Part shown: piece after piece, positions 1-6,455 of the stretch
How positions within the stretch are numbered: position 1 is the stretch's first letter
Layout: each line of letters starts with the position of its first letter
Source of the DNA: Dehalococcoidia bacterium
Lineage (GTDB): Bacteria > Chloroflexota > Dehalococcoidia > UBA2979
Assembly (NCBI GenBank): GCA_030745285.1
Contig: JASLOV010000145.1
Location: 1 to 11,356, forward strand
Direction: 5' to 3'
DNA: 11,356 nucleotides
The notes under the pieces: model-generated
What the model was told of the DNA's origin: nothing
The model's input: only the letters and a program-made list of their open reading frames with translations
The model's database searches: none
Made by a program: the position numbers and the translations under genes

Positions 1-1
1 G

Positions 2-2173
2 CTGGCGGCGACGTGCGACGTCCTCGTGACCGACCACTCCGCGCGCGAGGTACGGGCCCTTGACCTGCTTGCGCTCGGTACGGAGGCGGCGCCCTCGATC
101 CGGGTCAGCATCACGCCGTTCGGACTCTCCGGCCCGTACACGGACTGGGAGGCCTCCGCATCGACGCTGCTGGCGATGGCCGGGCACAGCTGGCTGGCGG
201 GCGACCCCGGGCGCGCACCGTTGACGATGCCGTGGCGGTACCCGCAGTACCAGTCCGGCCACTTCGCGTACATCGCCGCGCTCGCATACCGGCGCCAGAC
301 CGGCGCAGCGGCCGAGCCTCGCCATATCGAAATCAGCATGTTCGAGACGCTCACGAGCCTGCACCAATACACCGACACGATGTGGCGGTTCGGCGGACGC
401 ATCCGCAAGCGGCTGGGCAACCGCTTCGAGAACAACACGAACGTTCTGCTCGAGTGCCGCGACGGCTGGTACGAGGTGAGCCTGCCGCAGAACTTCTGGG
501 TGCAGTTCACCCACATGATCGGCCGCAGCGACATCGCCGAAGAGGGGCCGCTCTCGACCGCCGCCGGGCGCATCGAGCACCACGAGGAGCTGGCCGATGT
601 GATCACGGAGTCGCTGGGCGGCTGGAGCGCCGACCGCATCATGCGCGAGGGCCAGGAAGTCTGGCGGGTGCCAATCGGCTACGCCGCCACGCTCGGCGGC
701 TTGCTCGATGACGAACAGCTCGCCTCGGCGGAGTTCTGGCGTCCCCTGCCGGCTACGGATGGACTGACGATCGCCGGGCAGGCGGTGCGGACGAGCGGTA
801 TCGAGTCGCCACCGGAACCCCCGCTCGCGCCCCCCGGTGCGGACTCCCGCGAGTTGATCGACACGCTGCCGTCCGCCAGCGAAACCACTGAGCGGCCGGC
901 GGTGCCGCCCCCGTCGCCGCCCGCGCCCGGCGGGCCGCTGGGCGGGATGCGGGTGCTCGACATGACGCGTGTCTGGGCGGGGCCGGTGGCGGCGCGCATC
1001 CTCGGCGACCTCGGCGCCGACGTGATCCGCATCGAGGCGCCGTCCGGGCGGGGGCCCGCGATGATCCGCCAGCCGGCGCGCGGAGCGGACTTCCCGGGCG
1101 GCGACCCCGGCGAGCGCCCCTGGAACCGGCAGGGGCTGTTCAACAAGCTCAACCGCAACAAGCGGAGCCTGGCCGTCAACCTCAAGGAGCCGCGCGGACG
1201 CGAGCTCTTCCTCGCCCTCGTCGCCACGAGTGACGTGGTGATCGAGAACTTCTCGGCACGGGTGATGCCCGGGCTGGGGCTCGACTACGAGCGGCTGCGC
1301 GAGGCGAAGCCGGACATCATCTACGTCGCGATGCCGGCCTTCGGCCTCGGCGGCCCGCGGCGCGACTACATCGGCTTCGGCTCGAGCATCGAGCCTTCAA
1401 GCGGCTTCACGGCGCTGATGGGCTACTCCGACAACGAGCCGCGCATCACCGCGGCCGGCGTCTCCGACCCGATTGCCGGCACGACGGCCGTCGCGGCCGT
1501 GCTCACCGCGCTGGAGCGGCGCGACGCCACCGGCGAGGGGGCGTTCCTCGAACTGTCTCAGCAGCAGGCCGGCATCAACTTCCTGGGCGAGCACCTGATC
1601 GAGCGGCAGCTGAGCGGGCACGAACCGCCGCGCCGCGGCAACGGCCACTCCGAGTTCGCCCCTCACGGCGTCTACCGCTGCCGCGGTGACGACGAGTGGA
1701 TCGCGCTCGCCACACGCGACGACGGTGAGTGGGCCGCCCTCGTCGCGCTCGCCGGGCGTGGCTGGGGCGAAGATGCGCGCTTCTCCTCGGTCGAGGCGCG
1801 GCGCAGCGAGCGGGAGGCGCTCGACGCAGAGATCGAGCGCTGGACCGAGAGCCGGGACAAGTTCGAGCTGACCCGGGCGCTACAGGCCGTCGCCGTCCCC
1901 GCCGGGCCGGTGCTCTCGGCACCTGAGTGGCTGGCCGACGAGCACCTGGCGGCGCGCGACTACTTCGTTGAGCTCGACCACCCCGACACCGGGCGCAACC
2001 AGTGGGACGGCTCGCCGATCGTCGCCGGCGGACGCGACTACGGCTGGTGGACCGCCGCCCCAACGCTGGGCGGCGACAACGAGGCGATCCTCGGCGAACT
2101 GGGACTCTCCCAGCCCGAGATCGACGCGCTCTACGAGAGCGGCGTGATCGCCGACCGGCCGCCCGGCGGCTGA
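2..2173 (+). CDS. Fused double-domain family III (CaiB/BaiF) CoA-transferase, 5' end outside window
   Basis: This protein should move CoA from an acyl-CoA donor to a free carboxylic acid in the cytoplasm; the substrates are unknown. The frame is open from base 2, and the first residues (LAATCDVLVTDHS) already match the interior of a CoA-transferase domain. The GTG at 26 is therefore not the true start, and roughly 80-100 codons lie upstream. Of 723 visible residues, about 1-265 are domain one, 265-312 a proline-rich linker, and 313-715 domain two, which opens with MRVLDMTRVWAGP. Domain two carries VIENFSARVMPGLGLDY and the catalytic aspartate in SDPIAG (codon 1466-1468). At the same place domain one reads PQYQSG, with glutamine (codon 245-247) instead of aspartate, so it is probably inactive. 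The C-terminal end LSQPEIDALYESGVI is typical of the family. The gene converges on the crotonase gene. Family assignment is firm; the substrate is not known. Confidence 0.9.
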   Translation: MAATCDVLVTDHSAREVRALDLLALGTEAAPSIRVSITPFGLSGPYTDWEASASTLLAMAGHSWLAGDPGRAPLTMPWRYPQYQSGHFAYIAALAYRRQTGAAAEPRHIEISMFETLTSLHQYTDTMWRFGGRIRKRLGNRFENNTNVLLECRDGWYEVSLPQNFWVQFTHMIGRSDIAEEGPLSTAAGRIEHHEELADVITESLGGWSADRIMREGQEVWRVPIGYAATLGGLLDDEQLASAEFWRPLPATDGLTIAGQAVRTSGIESPPEPPLAPPGADSRELIDTLPSASETTERPAVPPPSPPAPGGPLGGMRVLDMTRVWAGPVAARILGDLGADVIRIEAPSGRGPAMIRQPARGADFPGGDPGERPWNRQGLFNKLNRNKRSLAVNLKEPRGRELFLALVATSDVVIENFSARVMPGLGLDYERLREAKPDIIYVAMPAFGLGGPRRDYIGFGSSIEPSSGFTALMGYSDNEPRITAAGVSDPIAGTTAVAAVLTALERRDATGEGAFLELSQQQAGINFLGEHLIERQLSGHEPPRRGNGHSEFAPHGVYRCRGDDEWIALATRDDGEWAALVALAGRGWGEDARFSSVEARRSEREALDAEIERWTESRDKFELTRALQAVAVPAGPVLSAPEWLADEHLAARDYFVELDHPDTGRNQWDGSPIVAGGRDYGWWTAAPTLGGDNEAILGELGLSQPEIDALYESGVIADRPPGG

Positions 2174-2196
2174 CTCACCTCAGGCTGAGTTGGCCG
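2167..2196. terminator. Stem-loop at convergent junction, possible bidirectional terminator
   Basis: Bases 2167-2177 pair with 2186-2196 in an 11-bp stem, including two G-T wobbles, around an 8-base loop. The stem contains the stop codon of the CoA-transferase and ends 22 bases before the stop of the convergent crotonase gene. No run of T follows on either strand, so it is not a textbook intrinsic terminator. Its place between two converging genes suggests transcription ending or transcript 3'-end protection. Confidence 0.45.
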
Positions 2197-2217
2197 GGGC
2201 GCTCACCCGGCGGTGCG

Positions 2218-2994
2218 CTACCGGCTGTCCCGCCAGGCCTGGTGCTGGCGGGCGGAGTCCTTCAGCTGCGAGAGCAGCATGAAGCGGTCGACATCGCTTA
2301 CCTCGGCGGCACGGATGTTGTTTGCCTCGACGCTGGTTCGCAGCGATTCGCGGGCGAGCTGGACGGCGCTCTGCGGGTGTTCGGTGATCGTCTTCATCGT
2401 GCTCTGTGCGTGCGGGATCAACTCATCGTCGGGCAGCACCACCGCCGCCATGCCCCAGCGGCCCGCTTCCTCCGCGCTGATCATGCGGCCGGTCAGGATC
2501 ATCTCGGCGGCGTTGAGGTTGCCGACGGCGCGCGCCAGCCGCAGTGCGCCGCCGTACGCCGGCAGCACGCCCAGCGCGACCTGCGGCAGCTGGAACTGTG
2601 CCGATTCAGCCGCGTAGACAAAGTCGCAGCATAGCGGCACCAGCGCCCCGATGCCGATCGCGTAGCCGTTGACCGCGCAGACGACCGGCTTGTCGTAGTG
2701 CGAAAGGACATCGAACGGTGCGCTCCCGCCGGTGCGCCCGGCCATCGCCTCTTCGACGTCATCGGTCTTGTGGGTGCGGGGGTTCTTGAGGTCCGCGCCG
2801 GCGGAAAACGCCCGGCCCCGGCCGGTCAGCACGACGCCCTTGATTTCCTCGGCGGCCTCAACCTCGCGCAGCGCATCGACGAGGTCGACGGACAGGTCGG
2901 CGCTCCACGAGTTCAGCCGTTCGGGCTTGTTCAGCCAGACGGTCGCGACCGCCCCGTCGACTTCCACATCTACCGCTGAGTAGTCCGTTCTCAC
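2218..2994 (-). CDS. Crotonase (enoyl-CoA hydratase/isomerase) family protein with altered active site
   Basis: This is a 258-residue cytoplasmic acyl-CoA enzyme of the crotonase superfamily, the usual family length. The GTG start at 2994 is chosen because AGGAGG lies 6 bases ahead and homology begins there; the longer open frame upstream is arginine-rich and unlike the family. Visible landmarks are NKPERLNSW (22-30), the oxyanion-hole loop FSAGADL (63-69), KPVVCAVNGYAIGIG (102-116), and LPAYGGALRLARAVG (144-158). Hydratases of the rat mitochondrial type use two glutamates, one in GGGCEL and one in QPE. Ungapped alignment puts Leu118 and Gln138 at these places, so neither is present. The protein may be an isomerase, hydrolase, decarboxylase or other crotonase-fold enzyme rather than a plain hydratase. 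The gene lies alone on the minus strand between two CoA-transferase genes and is divergent from the second. Confidence 0.88.
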   Translation of the reverse strand: MRTDYSAVDVEVDGAVATVWLNKPERLNSWSADLSVDLVDALREVEAAEEIKGVVLTGRGRAFSAGADLKNPRTHKTDDVEEAMAGRTGGSAPFDVLSHYDKPVVCAVNGYAIGIGALVPLCCDFVYAAESAQFQLPQVALGVLPAYGGALRLARAVGNLNAAEMILTGRMISAEEAGRWGMAAVVLPDDELIPHAQSTMKTITEHPQSAVQLARESLRTSVEANNIRAAEVSDVDRFMLLSQLKDSARQHQAWRDSR

Positions 2995-3000
2995 GCTGAG

Positions 3001-3006
3001 CCTCCT
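3001..3006 (-). promoter_or_regulatory. Ribosome binding site of the crotonase gene
   Basis: On the minus strand this reads AGGAGG, a perfect Shine-Dalgarno core, with 6 bases before the GTG at 2994. It decides the start of the crotonase gene against the longer frame that runs up to 3285. Confidence 0.85.
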
Positions 3007-3037
3007 GTGACTCTGGTGCCGGGGTACCGAGGCGGGA

Positions 3038-3043
3038 ATCATA
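3038..3043 (-). promoter_or_regulatory. Candidate -10 element for the crotonase gene
   Basis: The minus strand reads TATGAT, five of six matches to the TATAAT consensus, in an otherwise GC-rich 206-bp divergent intergenic region. Transcription would begin near 3031, giving a leader of about 37 bases that includes the AGGAGG site. No convincing -35 hexamer is visible at 16-18 bases upstream, so the call rests on the -10 alone. I saw no equally good promoter for the plus-strand CoA-transferase. Confidence 0.3.
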
Positions 3044-3148
3044 CTCGTCGGCGGGCGCTCACGACGACCGCAGGCGCCCCGGATGGGGCGTGATAGGCTC
3101 CGCTGCGCACAACGGCGAGACCGCGGCGTCGAGCCGAAGCGACGCGAA

Positions 3149-3170
3149 GAAGCGATGCAGAAGCGATGCA
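3149..3170. repeat. Tandem 11-bp direct repeat GAAGCGATGCA x2
   Basis: Two perfect adjacent copies of GAAGCGATGCA cover 3149-3159 and 3160-3170. A third copy with two mismatches lies at 3136-3146, offset by two bases. The repeat is in the divergent intergenic space just upstream of the second CoA-transferase. It could be an operator with helically phased half-sites (11-bp period) or a chance slippage duplication. Confidence 0.6.
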
Positions 3171-3184
3171 GAGCAGACGCGCCT

Positions 3185-3188
3185 GGAG
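3185..3188 (+). promoter_or_regulatory. Weak ribosome binding site of the second CoA-transferase
   Basis: GGAG lies 12 bases before the ATG at 3201. The spacing is long but it is the best Shine-Dalgarno candidate here. It supports 3201 over the GTG at 3090, whose extra 37 codons would be translated from the repeat-bearing intergenic sequence. The ATG at 3255 remains a possible alternative. Confidence 0.4.
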
Positions 3189-3200
3189 CGTTCCCTGACC

Positions 3201-5459
3201 ATGCCCGACCGCCCCCGAGGCAGCGACCGGCCTTTCGATCGCCCCTCCGCGACGATGGTCGGAGGCTGCGAGCTGGTCTTCGCATCCGCGCTCGTCTTCA
3301 AGATGCTCCACTGGGACGTCCACCTGATCTGTGAGCCGGCGGAGCATGCGAGGGCGTGGCGCAAGCTCGGCGTCTTCGAGAGCGACGGGCAGGTCACCGT
3401 CGAGACCGGGCCGAGCGACGATGCGCTGATGTCAGACATCCTCGTCACCTGCGGCGCGGAGCCCGCTGCGGTGGAAGGTATCGAGGGCATCGCCGGACCG
3501 GACACGACACGCATCGAGCTGTTCGGCGTGCGCCACGATGGCCGTGCCAGGGGCGAGGGGAGGACGGAGTCATGGGCGTCGTGCTCGGAACTGATCGCCT
3601 ACATGCGGTCGGGGCTGGCCTCGATCACGCGGGAGCGTGACGACGACGGCCTGACCGGCTCCCCCTATCTGATTGCCGGTCGCTTCACGGCGTTCTTCCT
3701 CGGCTGCCACGCCGCCATGCTGGCCTGCGCGGCGCTCGAGGCCGCCGAACGGCCGGCGGTGATCACCGTGACGGCGCAGGAGTGCCTGCTGGCGACGATG
3801 CACTCCGCCGCCGCGTACGCGCAGCTCGAGGGCCGCGACATCGCACGGGTCTTCGGCGGCCCCCAGGCGGGCGGTCGCTACCGCTGCACCGACGGGCAGT
3901 TGCTGATCTCGCTGCCCGACCCGTTCCACTGGCAGAAGCTGGTGGAACTGCTCGGCAGCCCGGAGTGGTCGGTCGGCGAGTGGTGGCGTGACCCGGCGGC
4001 GCGCTTCGCCAACCGCGACCTCTTCGCGGCGGCGCTCGAGGACTGGTGCCGCGAGCTCACGCTGGCCGAGGCGATGGCGATCCTGCAGGCGGCGGGCATC
4101 CCGGCGGCCTACCTGGCGTCCGCCAGCGACGTGCTGGCGAACGAGCAACTGGCGGAGCGAAGCTTCGTGATCGATGCACCGCCTCAGACGTTTCCCTTCG
4201 AGCGGCCGTTCCGCGTGACGCCGGGCCCGGCTGCGGGACCGACCACGACCACTCTCCCCCCGGTGGCGCCGCCATCTCCGGGTGCCGACCGGCCCTCGCT
4301 GCCGTTGCTGCCGCTACGAGGGCTGCGTGTCTGTGACCTCTCGTGGGTCTGGTCGGGTCCGTACCTGACGAAGCACCTCGGGATGCTCGGCGCGGCGGTG
4401 ACGAGGGTGGAGAGCGCAGGGCGTGTTGACGTGCATCGCATTCTGCCCCCGTTCATCGAGAGCGATGCGCCGCAGCACGAGCGCTCCTCCAGCCACCTCT
4501 TCACCAATCGCGCCAAGTCCAGCATCGGCGTCGACCTCAAGCACGCGGACGGGCTGGCGACGGTCAAGGACCTGATCGCCGCCAGCGACGTGCTCGTCGA
4601 CAACTTCTCGCCCGGCACGCTGGAGCGGCTGGGGCTGGACTTCGAGACCGTCGCGGAGATCGCCAGTGCGAGGGGCTTCGTCTACCTCTCGCTGACCGGG
4701 TTCGGCACCAGCGGGCCGTGGGGCGGCCACCGCTCGTACGGGGCGCAGCTCGCCGATCTCGCCGGCCTCTCGGCGTTGACGGGTACCCGCGGTGGCGATG
4801 GCGAGCCGGTGTCGGTCGGCATCCCGATGGCCGACCCGCTCGCCGGCACATTCGGCGCGGCGGTCGTGCTCAATGCGTTGCGCCAGTCGCGTGCGCAGCG
4901 CGTCCCGGTCCACATCGGCATTGCGCAGTTCGAGGTGCTGGTGGCGGGCGTCGCGGACGCGCTGCTGGCCGGGCAGGCCGAGGGCAACCGCCGCGCCGGC
5001 GACCTCGCCGGCACTGGCGTCTACTCGTGCGACCAGCCGGAGAGCTGGATCGCGATCGATCTGCGCGACGAGGGCGCGATGCGCCGGCTGAGCGAGGTCG
5101 TCGGCGCGAGCAGCGAGGGGGACATCGAATCTCAGACCGCCGCGTGGGCCGGCGGCCGCTCCCCCGGCGAGGCCGCCTCCGAGCTTCGCTCGCGCGGCAT
5201 CGACTGTACGGAGGTGCTCTCCGCCGCCGAGCTGCTGCACGATGCCAGCCTGCTTGCCGGTGGCTACTGGGCCCCTGCGCTGGCAGAGGACGGCTCGCAG
5301 CTCGTCGCACAGGGCGCGCCCTGGTTGCTCGACGGGGAGCGTCGTGCCGACGTGCGCCCGGCCCCTCGGCTGGGCGAGCACACCGACGAGGTTGCGCGTT
5401 CGCTCGGCTACTCGGGCGAGCGGGTGCGTGAGCTGAGGGCGTCCGGCGCCCTGACATGA
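3201..5459 (+). CDS. Fused double-domain family III (CaiB/BaiF) CoA-transferase
   Basis: This is a 752-residue cytoplasmic protein expected to transfer CoA between an acyl-CoA and a carboxylic acid; the substrates are unknown. Domain one (about 20-320) is strongly diverged but still alignable. Its opening GCELVFASALVFKMLHWDVHL takes the place of the usual Rossmann-like start, and its segment AFFLGCHAAML has alanine (codon 3690-3692) where the catalytic aspartate should be. A proline/threonine-rich linker (about 330-370) leads to domain two, which begins LRGLRVCDLSWVWSGPYL. Domain two carries SDVLVDNFSPGTLERLGLDF and GIPMADPLAGTFGAA, with the catalytic Asp545 (codon 4833-4835). Its C-terminus, ending GYSGERVRELRASGALT, is family-like. 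The layout repeats that of the transferase at the left edge, an inactive copy followed by an active one. The MaoC-like gene follows 68 bases later on the same strand and is probably co-transcribed. The start (3201) is moderately certain. Confidence 0.88.
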   Translation: MPDRPRGSDRPFDRPSATMVGGCELVFASALVFKMLHWDVHLICEPAEHARAWRKLGVFESDGQVTVETGPSDDALMSDILVTCGAEPAAVEGIEGIAGPDTTRIELFGVRHDGRARGEGRTESWASCSELIAYMRSGLASITRERDDDGLTGSPYLIAGRFTAFFLGCHAAMLACAALEAAERPAVITVTAQECLLATMHSAAAYAQLEGRDIARVFGGPQAGGRYRCTDGQLLISLPDPFHWQKLVELLGSPEWSVGEWWRDPAARFANRDLFAAALEDWCRELTLAEAMAILQAAGIPAAYLASASDVLANEQLAERSFVIDAPPQTFPFERPFRVTPGPAAGPTTTTLPPVAPPSPGADRPSLPLLPLRGLRVCDLSWVWSGPYLTKHLGMLGAAVTRVESAGRVDVHRILPPFIESDAPQHERSSSHLFTNRAKSSIGVDLKHADGLATVKDLIAASDVLVDNFSPGTLERLGLDFETVAEIASARGFVYLSLTGFGTSGPWGGHRSYGAQLADLAGLSALTGTRGGDGEPVSVGIPMADPLAGTFGAAVVLNALRQSRAQRVPVHIGIAQFEVLVAGVADALLAGQAEGNRRAGDLAGTGVYSCDQPESWIAIDLRDEGAMRRLSEVVGASSEGDIESQTAAWAGGRSPGEAASELRSRGIDCTEVLSAAELLHDASLLAGGYWAPALAEDGSQLVAQGAPWLLDGERRADVRPAPRLGEHTDEVARSLGYSGERVRELRASGALT

Positions 5460-5515
5460 CGGTGAAGAGATGAGCGGACGAGGACACCCGGGTGTGAGCA
5501 GGCGGGTGCAGGGGC

Positions 5516-5521
5516 GGGGAG
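5516..5521 (+). promoter_or_regulatory. Ribosome binding site of the MaoC-like hydratase
   Basis: GGGGAG sits 6 bases before the ATG at 5528, good Shine-Dalgarno spacing. It fixes the start of the hotdog protein. The preceding 68-base gap after the CoA-transferase stop shows no terminator hairpin that I could find, in keeping with read-through. Confidence 0.7.
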
Positions 5522-5527
5522 TGACCG

Positions 5528-6430
5528 ATGACCATAGCAGCGTCTGAACCGACGGTCGGGGACCGCCTGGGGCCCAATCGTATCGCCGTTACCGGCGCAC
5601 TGATCCGGGGCTACGTGAACAGCACCGGCGATGTCGGATTCGCGGCGCACGCCGCCGCGGTCAAGCTGGCCACCGGGACGGACATCGCTCCGCCGACGAT
5701 GCTCGACCGCGACGTCGGCGCGAGGCTGGTCGCCGGGTCGTACTGGGGCGGCTACGCGCTCCACGCCAAGCAGGCATTCCGCTTCCACCGCCCGCTGGAG
5801 CGGGACGCCGTGTACACGATCGAGGGCGAGATGGTCGATGTCTTCACCAGGAACGACATCGGCTACTTCACCGTCGAGGCGAGCTGCCGGTCGGAAGAGG
5901 GTGAGCCGGCCTTCACCTCCACGTACACGCGCGCCTTCCGCTTCCCCGGGGATCGCAACCCCGACCGCAAGCCCGCCCGCCCGCGTCCCAGCATCTCCGC
6001 CTACCTGGCCGAGCATGGCGCGAGCGCAGCGGCGGACTTCCCCGCCGCCGGCAGCGTCCTCGAAGGGACGCCCCGCCGGATCACGAGGGATCTGATGAAC
6101 CTCTACTCGGGTCCCGGTGCGAACACGCATACGGATGCAGCCATCGCCCGCCGCGCCGGTAACGCGGACGCTATCGTGCAGGGGCTGATGGTCACGTCGC
6201 TCGAGTGCGAGCTCTACCGGGAGGTCTTCGGCCCGGCCTGGTACACGGGTGGCGAGATATCGATCGCCTTCATCCGCCCCATCCTCGCAGATAGCCTGCT
6301 CACCGCCGCCGGGGTCGTCGTGAACGACAGCGAGGGGCGAATCTCACTGCGGACGGTGGTGTTCGATCAGGAGCAGCGACCGGTCACAATCGGTACCGTG
6401 AGCTGCGTCAGCCCGCCGCAACCGGCGTGA
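5528..6430 (+). CDS. Double-hotdog MaoC-like acyl-CoA hydratase/dehydratase
   Basis: The 300-residue protein has the length and layout of double-hotdog (FAS1-DH/MaoC-type) hydratases, which add water to or remove it from enoyl-CoA thioesters in the cytoplasm. The N-terminal hotdog (about 20-145) includes AKQAFRFHRPLERDAVYTIE, a TRNDIGYFTVEA strand and TSTYTRAFRF. A proline/arginine-rich hinge follows. The C-terminal hotdog (about 175-300) holds the active-site region SGPGANTHTDAAIARRAG and then IVQGLMV. In R-specific hydratases such as PhaJ the motif is DxNPxH, with Asp and His five residues apart. Here His201 is kept but the Asp position is Pro196. This may be a subfamily variant or a change in chemistry. 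Pairing with a CaiB/BaiF CoA-transferase recalls the mesaconyl-CoA transferase and hydratase genes of the 3-hydroxypropionate bicycle, but the substrate cannot be read from the sequence. The gene converges on the E2 gene. Confidence 0.83.
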   Translation: MTIAASEPTVGDRLGPNRIAVTGALIRGYVNSTGDVGFAAHAAAVKLATGTDIAPPTMLDRDVGARLVAGSYWGGYALHAKQAFRFHRPLERDAVYTIEGEMVDVFTRNDIGYFTVEASCRSEEGEPAFTSTYTRAFRFPGDRNPDRKPARPRPSISAYLAEHGASAAADFPAAGSVLEGTPRRITRDLMNLYSGPGANTHTDAAIARRAGNADAIVQGLMVTSLECELYREVFGPAWYTGGEISIAFIRPILADSLLTAAGVVVNDSEGRISLRTVVFDQEQRPVTIGTVSCVSPPQPA

Positions 6431-6455
6431 GGTCCAGGTAGAGTTCCGCCCTCAC
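6427..6455. terminator. Short inverted repeat holding both stop codons of the convergent genes
   Basis: GTGAGG (6427-6432) and CCTCAC (6450-6455) are perfect inverted repeats. Each arm contains the TGA stop of one of the two convergent genes. The stem is only 6 bp with a 17-base loop and no T run, so it is a weak terminator candidate. The symmetry may simply come from the two stop contexts. Confidence 0.2.

Noticed and set aside
3090..3200. N-terminal extension of the second CoA-transferase from the GTG at 3090
   Set aside because: The added residues derive from the tandem repeats and have no likeness to the family. The ATG at 3201 has a possible GGAG site.
2995..3285. N-terminal extension of the crotonase by 97 residues
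   Set aside because: The extension is arginine- and serine-rich, unlike the family, and passes through the 11-bp repeats. The AGGAGG site 6 bases before the GTG at 2994 gives a better start.
4314..5381. 355-codon open frame on the - strand, inside the second CoA-transferase
   Set aside because: The plus-strand frame encodes the conserved catalytic domain. The minus frame shows no motifs, only GC-driven composition, so it is a shadow.
5460..5527. Search for a small gene or terminator between the second CoA-transferase and the MaoC-like gene
   Set aside because: Only a ribosome site near its end is supported; no convincing hairpin or coding frame was seen.
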